This document shows, in pieces, positions 9,250 through 18,026 of a DNA stretch of 43,378 nucleotides. The position numbers were made by a program, and so were the translations under genes. The notes beneath the pieces were generated by a model. The model was not told the DNA's origin, did not search any database, and saw only the letters and a program-made list of their open reading frames with translations. Position 1 is the first letter of the stretch. The number at the start of each line of letters is the position of its first letter. Origin of the DNA: an uncultured Sutterella sp. (GTDB lineage: Bacteria > Pseudomonadota > Gammaproteobacteria > Burkholderiales > Burkholderiaceae_F); NCBI GenBank assembly GCA_900552195.1, contig URYO01000001.1:1-43378 (forward strand), given 5' to 3'.

Positions 9250-10521
9250 ATGGTTTTAGGTCGTATATTTCCAAAGATCACCAATTTTTATTTAGACGGA
9301 TCTCCGTCAGAGGCTGAAATCGTCTATCCCGACAAAGTTCGGCGGGTTCATATTCGACTTGGAGGACAGGAAGAACAAATTACCGCCGGACCCGAAGGTG
9401 TCATTTATATCACCAAAGGCTACCCCTCGGTGCTCCAAATTAAGTGGGCGCTGAAACTTCAAAAAAAGAAATTTCTGCCGTACTTTAAATTTTTTGAAGC
9501 GGCGTCCTTGGCCTATCCGGATGTTTCGGCGCGTTTGTTTCAACAGGATTCTGAGTTTGTCCACAGTTCCCTTTTAGAAGGGAGTTATCCCGTCCGATAC
9601 CGCATTATCCGCAGCGGCCGTCGCAAAAACACTCAAATCGCCTATGAAAGCGGTACTCTGGTTGTCCGCTGTCCGACGAGACTCACAGACTTCGAAGTGG
9701 AACTTGAGTTGCAGAAATCTGCGGGCAAAGTTATTCAATTCCTGGAGAAGATGCGCCTCAGCTCTCCGTCCGCAGAAAAAGAACCGGCTCCGGCTAAGGC
9801 TGTGAGCACGATTCGGCTGGCAGACGGTGCGGAAATACAAATCATTTGGCAGCCCGGGAAACGCAAGAGCATTTCAATTTCAATGCCGAACTCAGAGCAG
9901 CTGCTGGTGAAGTATCCGACACGCAGCTCACGGGAAAAGGTGATGGGCTGGGTCCTCTCACAGCAGGCATGGATTCAGAAGAAGCGGCAGAAAAGCTTAG
10001 GGAAGGAAGATTCCAATCGAGCTTTCTTTGAAAAACTGTTTTCCGAACAAGAAATCGTCTTGCTGGACGTCAAAAGAAAGGTACGAGTGTCGGGTGTACG
10101 CAAAGAGTCCGGCGTCTTCGACGATGAAGTTGTGCTGTGGATAAGGGACGCGAACATCAGCCGAGAGCAGTTTCTCGAAGTTCTTGTTAAGACGCTCAAA
10201 AAGTGGGCCCTTACGGCCCTGCAGGAAGAATTTGAACAGAAGCTCGCGCAGATGGGGCCATTTAGATATCCCTATCGAAAGTTCTTTTTGACGTCAGCTA
10301 AAACGCGTTGGGGAAGCTGCAGCAGCCGGGGACACATTCGTATTCACTGGAATGCGGTGTTCGTAACGAAGGCCGAGAGGGAATATCTTTATACGCATGA
10401 GGCGGCCCATCTGACGGAGATGAATCATTCCGCACGCTTCTGGCAGTTGGTTGAACTGCATTGCCCCGATTACAAGCGGGCTAAGGCAATGCTGCATTCA
10501 AGAACGCTTGGGTTTCTCTAG
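9250..10521 (+). CDS. Enlarged YgjP/DUF45-type zinc metallohydrolase
   Basis: The C-terminal ~170 residues are a YgjP-type (DUF45, WLM-related) metallohydrolase domain: TRWGSCSS at 352-359, HEAAH at 383-387 (H383, E384, H387) and MNHSARFW at 391-398, the usual signature order. Ordinary members are about 230-260 residues; this one is 423 because the small N-terminal beta domain that precedes the peptidase seems to occur three times (about 22-82, 113-168 and 189-250). Copies 2 and 3 share the pattern of a basic GRRK/GKRK turn, a beta strand, C/Y-P-T-R and a helix; copy 1 is degenerate. There is no signal peptide, so it is likely cytosolic. Substrate unknown; an embrittled peptidase is possible but unproven. 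AAAGG precedes the ATG. The stop overlaps the rsmA stop in a shared CTAG (10518-10521). Confidence 0.85.
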   Translation: MVLGRIFPKITNFYLDGSPSEAEIVYPDKVRRVHIRLGGQEEQITAGPEGVIYITKGYPSVLQIKWALKLQKKKFLPYFKFFEAASLAYPDVSARLFQQDSEFVHSSLLEGSYPVRYRIIRSGRRKNTQIAYESGTLVVRCPTRLTDFEVELELQKSAGKVIQFLEKMRLSSPSAEKEPAPAKAVSTIRLADGAEIQIIWQPGKRKSISISMPNSEQLLVKYPTRSSREKVMGWVLSQQAWIQKKRQKSLGKEDSNRAFFEKLFSEQEIVLLDVKRKVRVSGVRKESGVFDDEVVLWIRDANISREQFLEVLVKTLKKWALTALQEEFEQKLAQMGPFRYPYRKFFLTSAKTRWGSCSSRGHIRIHWNAVFVTKAEREYLYTHEAAHLTEMNHSARFWQLVELHCPDYKRAKAMLHSRTLGFL

Positions 10522-11342
10522 TCTGGCTGAACCTGGCCCGGGAGCACAATCGAAATGCCTGCCGCATGAACCAAGCGAGCAAGGCGAATGAAATTTTCAA
10601 GAGGCACGCTTTCGGCGCGCTGCTCCGGTTTAATTCCTGCCTCCTCCATCATTTCAGGGGAAATCCACTTAGAGAAATTGTTCTTCAACGTTTTACGGCG
10701 CATAGCAAAAGACGCCGCGACAACCTGATGGAACGTCTCTTCATCAACTTCTGCCGGATTTTGAACGGGGATCATGCGGACCACGGAAGACATGACCTTG
10801 GGCGCAGGTGTGAAGGCCTCCGGCGGCACGTCAAAGAGCTTTACCATGCGGTACTTTCTTTGAAGCATGACGGAAAGCCGTCCGTAAGCTTTTGTTCCCG
10901 GAGCGGCGACCATTCGGTCGACTACTTCCTTCTGAAGCATGAAATGCTGGTCTACGACGCGGTCGCTGATTTCGGAGAGCTTGAAGAGGAGCGGGGAGGA
11001 GATGTTGTAGGGCAGGTTGCCTACTACGCGAATCTTTTCTTCCGCGGCAAAGTCTCTCCAGTCGAATTTCAGTGCGTCGGCTTCAAGCACGGTTAATTGC
11101 TCAGGTGTGAATTTGGTTCGCAGCCAAGCGGCGAGATCGCGGTCAATCTCAACACAGTAGATGTGTTTGGCGCCGGCAATTAATTCCTTAGTTAAAGCGG
11201 CCTGTCCCGGTCCGATTTCAATGATTTTTTGACCTTCTTTCGGATCGACAGCCTCGGCAATTTTGTTGATCCAGAAGTCGTCGTTTAGAAAGTTCTGTCC
11301 GAAACGTTTGCGCGCTTTGTGGTGCTTGAGTACTTCAGCCAT
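10518..11342 (-). CDS. rsmA: 16S rRNA dimethyladenosine transferase RsmA (KsgA)
   Basis: SAM-dependent enzyme dimethylating A1518 and A1519 of 16S rRNA, a late step of 30S maturation. The protein opens with KARKRFGQNFLND, the family N-terminus. The SAM-binding loop IEIGPGQAAL lies at 41-50, and the adenine-methylation motif NLPYNIS at 109-115. At 274 residues it is a normal size. In enterobacteria the order is lptD-surA-pdxA-rsmA; here pdxA is absent and a terminator separates surA from rsmA, so rsmA probably has its own promoter or relies on read-through. It ends tail to tail with the YgjP-type gene, sharing the CTAG at 10518-10521. Confidence 0.97.
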   Translation of the reverse strand: MAEVLKHHKARKRFGQNFLNDDFWINKIAEAVDPKEGQKIIEIGPGQAALTKELIAGAKHIYCVEIDRDLAAWLRTKFTPEQLTVLEADALKFDWRDFAAEEKIRVVGNLPYNISSPLLFKLSEISDRVVDQHFMLQKEVVDRMVAAPGTKAYGRLSVMLQRKYRMVKLFDVPPEAFTPAPKVMSSVVRMIPVQNPAEVDEETFHQVVAASFAMRRKTLKNNFSKWISPEMMEEAGIKPEQRAESVPLENFIRLARLVHAAGISIVLPGQVQPD

Positions 11343-11356
11343 TTTCTGTTTCCATG

Positions 11357-11385
11357 AAAAAACGCTTAGGAGGCCTAAGCGTTTT
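11357..11385 (-). terminator. Intrinsic terminator after surA
   Basis: On the minus strand a perfect 12-bp stem AAAACGCTTAGG/CCTAAGCGTTTT with a three-base loop is followed by more T residues, 13 bases after the surA stop. It separates surA from rsmA. Confidence 0.85.
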
Positions 11386-11398
11386 CGACTTTACGATG

Positions 11399-12760
11399 TT
11401 ATTCGGTCGGTTTGTTGATTCGCTTCTCAACATAGGCTTCCGAACGCAGACGTCGTTCCCAGTCGAGGACGGCGTCGCCGAGTTTCTGCTCACGTAGCGC
11501 CTCTCTGGCTTGTTCACGCTGGCGCTCGTTAATGCCGCTCTTTGTTCTGCGGTCGAGCACTTGGAAGATATGCCAGCCGTAAGGCGTGCGGATCGGTTCG
11601 CTGATTTCACCGACGCTCAGCTTGTCGAGCTGCTGTTCCATTTCCGGAGGAACGTCGCCCGGATAGAGCCAGCCGAGGTCTCCGCCTCGAGTACCGGACG
11701 GGTCTGCAGAATGCAGACGGGCCAGCGTCTGGAAGTCTCCGTCACCTTTATCCAGGCGGGACTTGATCTCGTTTAAACGCTGAATCACGACTTTTTCAGG
11801 GGTCACGTTCGAGGGACGCATCATGATGTGGCGAACATGCGTCTGACGAACGCCTTGCTGAGCTTGTTCACCGGGATCGCGGACGCCCGTCAGTTTGAGA
11901 ATCTGGAAAGAGTTTCCTGCCTGGAGAGGAATGATGTCTCCGGCTTTGTGATTCTGAAGCGCCTGCACAACAAAGGGAGGAAGTTTTCCGGCAGGAACCC
12001 AGCCCATGACGCCGCCTTCCATGGCTTCAGGCGTGACGGAGTATCTGGCAGCAAGCTGGCTGAAATCCGCGCCTCTCTGAGCCTGCTCAAGCGCACGGGA
12101 AGCGGTTCTCTGAGCAGCTTCCACTTCTGCTTTGGTGGGATTCTCCGGGAAGCTGATCACGATGCGGGACAAACGATATTCCATGCGTTTGCCGGGGCCG
12201 CTCTGGTCTTTCAGATACTGGTCGATTTCACTTTCCGGGATCTGGATCTTGTCGTCCACATCTCTTTCACGGAGGCGCTGGGTAATCAGTTCGCTACGAA
12301 TCTCGCTCTTGAAGCTCGGAACGGAAATACCGTCGGCTGCCAGTTTCTTTTCGAGCTGAGGAACCGTCAGACCGTTATTGGTCGCAATCTGTTCGATCGC
12401 GCCGTTAAGCATGTTGTCATCGATACGGATACCGGTATCGCGGGCTTTCTGTTCGATGATACGTTCAAGAATCATGCGGTCGAGCGTCTGGTCGCGAAGG
12501 TTTTCCATCGGCGGCAGCGCAATGTTTCTTCTGCGGAGATTCAGTGCGACTTGATGAATTCTCTGCTGCAGCTGAATCTCCGTAATCACATCATGGTTGA
12601 CAACAGCAGCGATACGGTCGACCGGAACGGGTGCGTTCTTCTGAGCCGCAGCCGCTTCTTTCTTAGCCTGCGCTTTCTGAGCGTACGCATTGTCTGCATT
12701 GGCAGCGCCGAGGGAGAGGAGGGCGCAGGCACATACTGCGTAAAGATGAGTCAGTTTCAT
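11399..12760 (-). CDS. surA: Periplasmic chaperone / peptidyl-prolyl isomerase SurA
   Basis: Periplasmic chaperone delivering outer-membrane proteins, including LptD, to the BAM complex. The sequence shows a Sec signal peptide (MKLTHLYAVCACALLSLGAA, cleaved near ANA or AYA), an N-terminal SurA domain with VDRIAAVVNHDVITEIQLQQR, and two parvulin-type domains. The second has the typical HVRHIMMRPS start and the GGDLGWLYPGD and TPYGWHIFQV blocks. The frame is open from 12796, which would overlap lptD and put 12 residues before the signal peptide. I prefer the ATG at 12760, four bases after the lptD stop, giving 453 residues. Co-transcription with lptD is expected and conserved. Confidence 0.95.
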   Translation of the reverse strand: MKLTHLYAVCACALLSLGAANADNAYAQKAQAKKEAAAAQKNAPVPVDRIAAVVNHDVITEIQLQQRIHQVALNLRRRNIALPPMENLRDQTLDRMILERIIEQKARDTGIRIDDNMLNGAIEQIATNNGLTVPQLEKKLAADGISVPSFKSEIRSELITQRLRERDVDDKIQIPESEIDQYLKDQSGPGKRMEYRLSRIVISFPENPTKAEVEAAQRTASRALEQAQRGADFSQLAARYSVTPEAMEGGVMGWVPAGKLPPFVVQALQNHKAGDIIPLQAGNSFQILKLTGVRDPGEQAQQGVRQTHVRHIMMRPSNVTPEKVVIQRLNEIKSRLDKGDGDFQTLARLHSADPSGTRGGDLGWLYPGDVPPEMEQQLDKLSVGEISEPIRTPYGWHIFQVLDRRTKSGINERQREQAREALREQKLGDAVLDWERRLRSEAYVEKRINKPTE

Positions 12761-12764
12761 AGTT

Positions 12765-15125
12765 TTATTCGTAGTAATCATATCGGCCGACTTCAACAGG
12801 TTTCGGCCCGACCGGTTTGTAGCCGGTAATGCCTTCGCTTAAGGCCTGGATCGGACTCGATCCGACGGTGCCTAATCCGACGAGTTCAAGTTCTAAGAAG
12901 AAGTTCGTTGTCGATCTTCCTTCACTTCGGATGTAACGCTGTACGGCGCCGCGAAGAATCCAACACCCCGCACGATATTCGAGGCCCATGAGGGAGTCAA
13001 CCACTTTTTTGTCTCTGAATGAATAATTGTACCTTCCGAGACCGTAGAGGTCTTTCATGATCGGCCACTGGAACGAAAAGTCGATCTGCTTGATGTTGGT
13101 GTTATAGAAGGCATCCCGCGTGTCGTTGGGGTTGTAGTTGTAGCGATAGTACAAGGCAACCGTTGAGAAATCACGCGGGTTATAGCGGATACCTGCGCTT
13201 GTCTTCGAGATTCTGGACCATTCCGTTGAGTACTGGATCGCGCCTTCCAAGCGCCAGCCTTCAAACAAGGAGAACTGAGATGCGGCCAACACATCACTGC
13301 GGTTCTTTGTTTTGCCGGGATTGGACCAATAAAGATCGACCTTTTCATCCGTGAAGTAGTAGCGCTGGCCAACGGTCGCGGAGAACCATTCTTTGCCGGT
13401 GCCGGAGTCAATATAACGCGTTGTCAAAACCGCAGACAGCTGGTTGGTGTTCGCAATTCGGTCATAACCGGTGTATTTGTTCGGCGTAAACAGTTCGGCG
13501 AAGTTCAAGTCGGCCGAAGAGCTGTCGAAGTTCGGCATGTGCCGCTGATTCCGATAAGGAATGTAGGCGTAGAACAAACGCGGTTCCAGCGTCTGTTCGG
13601 TTTCCCGTCCGAAGACCATCGAATTTCTCTCGAAGATCAAGCCTGTATCAAGAGAATAGATCGGGAGTGAGCGGGTAGAAGATTTATCAATCTCGGCTCT
13701 GGCGTGCTTGATATCGTTGTAGTGCGTGAGCGAGTACGTGATCTTCGGCGTGATGAACCAATAAGAACCCATCAGCGGATAGGAAATCGAGGTGTTCCAT
13801 AAGGTTCGGTTACCGTCGCCGCTGGTTCCTCGCAAACCGTTATAGGTCGAGATGCCGCGGCGGAAGCGGGTTGCCGTCAAACGAGAATCAAGGACCGCAC
13901 CGTGAAAATCTGCAACGTAACCGCTGAGGTTAAATTCCGGTTCCTTTTCGTAGGGCTTCTCAACCCAGTTTCTGTTCGGGCGAAGCGTCTGATTCTTGTA
14001 GACACCGATAGACGTACTCCAATAAGTCTGTCCGTAGCTCAGCCAGAAGTTCTGGTTGAGGATGTTTTCACTGGACTCACGAATGGTCGTCGAGAAATCC
14101 GATAGGTAATCGTTATCGGAGACCTTCTGGTAATCGACGCCGAGAGAAACATCGCCGATACGCTGATAATGTTTCCAGGCTACGCCGTAGCGCCGTTCGT
14201 GCGTTTCTTTATCTTTAAAGATGACGTTGTAGTCTACCTGGCCGGAGAAAGTCGGCTGCAGGTAACGGAATTCGTTGCCGAAGAGCACTCCGCGCTTAGA
14301 CATGGGCTTCAATGTCAGCGTGTAGTCGTAGTTCGGCGCAATGTTCCAATAGAACGGAACTTCCATATTCACGCCGAGCGTGGAGCTCATGCCGAATCTC
14401 GGCGTTAAAAAGCCCGTCTTGCGCTCGGATCCGACCGGGAAGCTGAAATAAGGCGAGGCAAAGACCGGGATACCGCCGACGTACAGACGTGCGTTCCTGC
14501 CGACGGCAGATCCGTCGAGTTCGTCGTAATCAATGTCAGAGGCTTTAATCCACCAAGCTTCTTCACCTTCGCGGCAGGTTGTGACCATGGCATTGCACAT
14601 CTTGGCTTTGCCTTCGCCGAGAAGTTCGATCTTGTCGGATGTGCCTCTCATCTGAGTCGGCAGATATCGGAACGTTGCGTTCGGCATTTCGCCGGTTTCC
14701 GCATCGAGGTGGTAAGTGAGCTCAGGTCCCTTGAAAATCGTACCGTTTCTGGCAACTAAGGCGTTTCCGTTGGAATAAACCTCGTCGTTGGCGAACGTAT
14801 AGGTGATGGTGTCGCCGCGAAGTACGGATCCGCCGCGCCGAACCTCGGCGCTGTCAATAAGTTCGATTTTCTCGTTGGGCGTTCCGATCATTTCGAACGC
14901 CGTCAGATAAGTCGGGGCATCGCCTTCTTCCGAAGGCGCACTCTCGTCTAAGCGGCGTGCCGCGTTCAGCTTCAGTCCGTACTCAGGTCGGGTAGCCGTT
15001 TCGGAATCTTGATCGCGCTCGGCCGCCGAGACGAGCAAGGGCATAGCTAAAGTCACAGCCACAAAAACGGGTAGGGCTCGAAAAGCTTCCATGGGTCTTT
15101 TTCGACGAATTGAAAAACTAGACAT
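12765..15125 (-). CDS. lptD: LPS-assembly outer-membrane protein LptD
   Basis: Outer-membrane beta-barrel that, with the lipoprotein LptE, inserts lipopolysaccharide into the outer leaflet. It has a hydrophobic signal (core ALPVFVAVTLAMPLLVSA), an N-terminal OstA/jellyroll domain to about residue 230, and a long barrel domain ending in conserved blocks near RAGCWILRGAVQRY. At 786 residues it is a normal size. I see three cysteines in the expected disulfide regions, C177, C184 and C721, and none near the mature N-terminus, so the four-cysteine pattern of E. coli is not kept. The ATG at 15125 is used; an in-frame ATG at 15092 would start the signal peptide directly and is a real alternative. 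surA follows 4 bases after its stop. Confidence 0.95.
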   Translation of the reverse strand: MSSFSIRRKRPMEAFRALPVFVAVTLAMPLLVSAAERDQDSETATRPEYGLKLNAARRLDESAPSEEGDAPTYLTAFEMIGTPNEKIELIDSAEVRRGGSVLRGDTITYTFANDEVYSNGNALVARNGTIFKGPELTYHLDAETGEMPNATFRYLPTQMRGTSDKIELLGEGKAKMCNAMVTTCREGEEAWWIKASDIDYDELDGSAVGRNARLYVGGIPVFASPYFSFPVGSERKTGFLTPRFGMSSTLGVNMEVPFYWNIAPNYDYTLTLKPMSKRGVLFGNEFRYLQPTFSGQVDYNVIFKDKETHERRYGVAWKHYQRIGDVSLGVDYQKVSDNDYLSDFSTTIRESSENILNQNFWLSYGQTYWSTSIGVYKNQTLRPNRNWVEKPYEKEPEFNLSGYVADFHGAVLDSRLTATRFRRGISTYNGLRGTSGDGNRTLWNTSISYPLMGSYWFITPKITYSLTHYNDIKHARAEIDKSSTRSLPIYSLDTGLIFERNSMVFGRETEQTLEPRLFYAYIPYRNQRHMPNFDSSSADLNFAELFTPNKYTGYDRIANTNQLSAVLTTRYIDSGTGKEWFSATVGQRYYFTDEKVDLYWSNPGKTKNRSDVLAASQFSLFEGWRLEGAIQYSTEWSRISKTSAGIRYNPRDFSTVALYYRYNYNPNDTRDAFYNTNIKQIDFSFQWPIMKDLYGLGRYNYSFRDKKVVDSLMGLEYRAGCWILRGAVQRYIRSEGRSTTNFFLELELVGLGTVGSSPIQALSEGITGYKPVGPKPVEVGRYDYYE

Positions 15126-15152
15126 TAAAATTGCACGCTATTAGGTGGAAAG

Positions 15153-15158
15153 ATTATA
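15153..15158 (-). promoter_or_regulatory. Candidate -10 box for lptD
   Basis: In the 87-base divergent gap between lptD and amgK the minus strand reads TATAAT, placing a start about 20 bases before the lptD ATG at 15125. The -35 region at the right distance (AATATG) is poor, so this would be a weak or activated promoter. Confidence 0.4.
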
Positions 15159-15212
15159 AAGGCTTAATGGACCTGCATATTCTTTCCGATCAACGGATGA
15201 TGGAGAGAAACA

Positions 15213-16220
15213 ATGACAGAGCGTGAAGTTTGCTTAAAGCAGTGGCTGGAAAAAATCGGAGGGTCTTTCGGGCTGAATCTGAAGACGCTTCGCCCGGCAT
15301 CTTCGGACGCAGGTTTTAGGAGCTATTTCCGTATTGACGGAGACGGAACGACTTACATCGTCATGGACTCTCCCGGCGAAACCGGCAACGTCAAACCTTT
15401 TATTTTTGTCGACGATCTGTTTGCCAAACAAGGTATCAACGTTCCGAAAATCTTTGCTCAGGACGTAGAGCAAGGTTTTCTGCTGCTGTCAGACTTGGGA
15501 ACTCAAACTTATCTGGATGTCCTTTCGGAGGACAACGCCTCTAGACTAATGGATGACGCCACTACCGCACTTGTCAAACTCCAGAAGAACAGCAAACCGG
15601 GTGTCTTGCCTGAGTACTCCGAAGAACTGCTTCGCCGTGAACTCGAACTTTTCCCCGAGTGGTATGTGAAACGCCATCTGAATATGGAAATTACGCCGCA
15701 GATGCGCAGCATGTTCGACAAGATGTTTGATCTCATCATCAAAAAGAATCTTGCTCAGTCCTTTGTATACGTACATCGAGACTACATGCCGCGTAATTTG
15801 ATGCTCGAAGAAAAGGACAATCCCGGAGTTATTGATTTCCAAGACGCTGTATACGGTCCGGTTAGCTATGACATTGCCTGCTTGTGCCGAGACGCCTTTA
15901 TCTCCTGGAGCGAAGCTCAGGTTTTAGATTGGACCATTCGCTATTGGGATAAAGCCCGCAAAGAAGGCATCCCGGTCCCGGCAGACTTCGGCGTGTTCTG
16001 GGAAGACGTCGAATGGATGGTTCTCCAGCGTCACCTCAAGGTTTTGGGTATCTTTGCCCGCCTCAATTACCGCGACGGAAAAACGAAATATCTCGGTGAT
16101 ACGCCGCGATTCCTGAATTACGTTCAAAAGACTGCCTCCCGCTTTGATGCGTTAAGACCGTTGTCTCGTTTCATTAACCAAATCTCCGGCATCGAAGAGA
16201 CCGTCGGATACTCTTTCTAG
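15213..16220 (+). CDS. amgK: N-acetylmuramate/N-acetylglucosamine anomeric kinase AmgK
   Basis: Aminoglycoside-phosphotransferase-fold sugar kinase. AmgK phosphorylates the anomeric carbon of MurNAc (and GlcNAc) so that MurU can make UDP-MurNAc, bypassing de novo synthesis in peptidoglycan recycling. The catalytic loop is HRDYMPRN at 188-195 (D190, N195) and the metal-binding motif is DFQD at 208-211. At 335 residues it is a normal length. GGAGAG lies a few bases before the ATG. The next gene, 11 bases on, is the partner murU, and the pair is divergent from lptD as in Pseudomonas, which strongly supports this function over aminoglycoside resistance. Confidence 0.9.
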   Translation: MTEREVCLKQWLEKIGGSFGLNLKTLRPASSDAGFRSYFRIDGDGTTYIVMDSPGETGNVKPFIFVDDLFAKQGINVPKIFAQDVEQGFLLLSDLGTQTYLDVLSEDNASRLMDDATTALVKLQKNSKPGVLPEYSEELLRRELELFPEWYVKRHLNMEITPQMRSMFDKMFDLIIKKNLAQSFVYVHRDYMPRNLMLEEKDNPGVIDFQDAVYGPVSYDIACLCRDAFISWSEAQVLDWTIRYWDKARKEGIPVPADFGVFWEDVEWMVLQRHLKVLGIFARLNYRDGKTKYLGDTPRFLNYVQKTASRFDALRPLSRFINQISGIEETVGYSF

Positions 16221-16231
16221 GGAGTGTCTGA

Positions 16232-16972
16232 TTGAAGGCGATTGTGTTGTGCGCCGGCAGAGGCAAACGCATGCGCGAACTCACGGCGCATAATTCCAAA
16301 CCGCTGATCAAGCTGTGGGGCCGCTCAATGGTCGATTGGCAGCTTGATCGTCTGAAAAAGGGCGGCATCCGCGAGGCGGTAGTTAATACCGCCCATTACG
16401 CAGAACTCTATCCTTCGCACTTTGCAGAACATCCGGTCGAGGGAATGAGGGTGACCATTTCTCAGGAGGGTACTTCGATCTCGGATGCGCTGGAAACCAA
16501 AGGCGGTATTGTCAAAGCACTTCCTTTGCTCAGCGACGGGCAAGAACCCTTTGTTGTGGTTTCCGGAGACATCGTTACCGCCTTTGATTACGCTTCCCTG
16601 GAAAAAGCCGCTGATCGAATTAGAAAAGGAGAAATCGTCGGGCATTTGGTATTGGTGCCCAATCCTTCTTTCCATGACGGAGACATGGATTTAAAAGACG
16701 GACTTGTCAGCAGAGACAATAAAAAGTTCACCTACGGAAATATCGCTGTTTTCTCTCCCAAAATCTTTGCCGGAGAAAAAGCGGAGTTTTCCAAACTTTT
16801 CCCTTGGCTGTACCAATTTGTGGATCAGCACCTGATCAGCGGTGAGCTCTACGAAGGTCCCTGGGCCAACGTCGGAACTCCGGAAGAGTTGGCCAAATGC
16901 GAGGCCTTGGGTTGTTTTTTTAAGAAGCAGGATCTTTCATGGCTGACAGTTCTGTCCAAGTCGGCAATGTGA
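16232..16972 (+). CDS. murU: N-acetylmuramate-1-phosphate uridylyltransferase MurU
   Basis: Nucleotidyltransferase of the glucose-1-phosphate thymidylyl/uridylyltransferase fold. It converts MurNAc-1-phosphate and UTP to UDP-MurNAc, the second step after AmgK. The N-terminus KAIVLCAGRGKRMRELT carries the nucleotide-binding GxGxR loop, and VVSGDIVT the metal-binding Asp. The start is TTG at 16232, supported by AGGGAG seven bases before it and by the family N-terminus. At 246 residues it is slightly longer than typical (about 225). Its last 34 bases overlap dusB in another frame, so the C-terminal tail is unusual. Confidence 0.88.
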   Translation: MKAIVLCAGRGKRMRELTAHNSKPLIKLWGRSMVDWQLDRLKKGGIREAVVNTAHYAELYPSHFAEHPVEGMRVTISQEGTSISDALETKGGIVKALPLLSDGQEPFVVVSGDIVTAFDYASLEKAADRIRKGEIVGHLVLVPNPSFHDGDMDLKDGLVSRDNKKFTYGNIAVFSPKIFAGEKAEFSKLFPWLYQFVDQHLISGELYEGPWANVGTPEELAKCEALGCFFKKQDLSWLTVLSKSAM

Positions 16973-17919
16973 CAATTCCCGGACGTGTGTTTCTGGCACC
17001 GCTGGCAGGCTTTACCGATCTTCCTTTTCGCCAAATTTGCCGCAAGCTGGGCGCGGCTTATGCTGTTGCCGAAATGGTTGCCTCACAGAAACACTTGCGC
17101 GAGTCGAGAAAGTCGCAAGAAAGATTTTCCCTGGGAAGTGAAAGCTATCCCCGTGCGATCCAGCTGCTCGGTTCCGATCCGGTCGATTTGGCCGACACCG
17201 CCCGCTATGCGGTTCAGTGCGGTGCACAAATCGTGGATTTCAACTGCGGATGTCCGGCGAAAAAAGTTTGTTCGGTAGAGTGCGGCTCGGCGCTGTTAAA
17301 AGATGAGGCGCTCGTAGAAAAATTGCTGAAGGCGCTGACTGAAGCGGTAGATGTGCCCGTGACGCTCAAATACCGTCTCGGCTGGGATGCGGAGCACATC
17401 AATGCGCTAAACATTGCGGCAATCGCTCAAGAGGCCGGAATCAAAATGCTCGTGCTCCACGGCCGTACCCGAGAACAAGGTTTCAAAGGCGAAGTTGACT
17501 ACCAGAGGATCGCCGAAGTGAAGGCGTCGGTCGATATCCCGGTTATTGCCAACGGCGATATTGACAGCGTAGAAAAGGCTGAAGCGGTACTTGCGCAGAC
17601 AGGTGCCGACGGCATCATGATCGGGCGTGCGGCTATCGGAAACCCTTGGATTTTTTCGCAGATAAATGACAAACTCGACGGCAGAATTCCGCAGGCGCCG
17701 AGCAAGAGCCAACTTATTGAAACTATTGGCGAACACTTACAGTTACACTTTTCTTTTTACGAGAAGGAAAAAGGTCTAAAGACAATCCGCAAACACCTCA
17801 GCGGCTACTTTAAACGTTTAGACTTATGTCCGACTCTATTGACGGATTTGTACTCCGTTACGGATCCGATTCAACTAGAAAAAAATGTCGAGCTTCTCTT
17901 ACGGGATAATCTCGATTAG
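16939..17919 (+). CDS. dusB: tRNA-dihydrouridine synthase DusB
   Basis: FMN- and NADPH-dependent enzyme reducing uridines to dihydrouridine in the tRNA D-loop. Recognisable features are [15 protein letters not shown] at the N-terminus, NCGCPAKKV with the catalytic Cys region, [16 protein letters not shown], and VIANGDIDS with [16 protein letters not shown] for FMN phosphate binding. At 326 residues it is a normal length. The ATG at 16939 lies inside the 3' end of murU (34-base overlap) with AGCAGGA before it; the family motif starts within ten residues, so a later start is unlikely. In related bacteria dusB is often followed by fis; here purH follows after only 107 bases. Confidence 0.94.
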   Translation: MADSSVQVGNVTIPGRVFLAPLAGFTDLPFRQICRKLGAAYAVAEMVASQKHLRESRKSQERFSLGSESYPRAIQLLGSDPVDLADTARYAVQCGAQIVDFNCGCPAKKVCSVECGSALLKDEALVEKLLKALTEAVDVPVTLKYRLGWDAEHINALNIAAIAQEAGIKMLVLHGRTREQGFKGEVDYQRIAEVKASVDIPVIANGDIDSVEKAEAVLAQTGADGIMIGRAAIGNPWIFSQINDKLDGRIPQAPSKSQLIETIGEHLQLHFSFYEKEKGLKTIRKHLSGYFKRLDLCPTLLTDLYSVTDPIQLEKNVELLLRDNLD

Positions 17920-18026
17920 CTTTTACGCAATGCTCGAATTCTGCGGCCCGGCAGCGCGACAGAAAACGCTCCGGAAGCGGGAAACGGGCGGGTTCAAACT
18001 TAATCTCAACGGAAGTTTCTAACGAA

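Noticed and set aside
11828..12829. A 333-codon plus-strand open frame opposite surA
   Set aside because: It is a shadow of the surA reading frame; the composition (Phe- and Arg-rich) is typical of antisense translation.
15213..16220. Aminoglycoside resistance kinase
   Set aside because: The fold is shared, but adjacency to murU and divergence from lptD match the AmgK-MurU recycling pair.
17985..18002. A tRNA T-loop-like GGGTTCAAACT
   Set aside because: No acceptor, D or anticodon arm can be built around it, and the gap is taken up by the purH leader.
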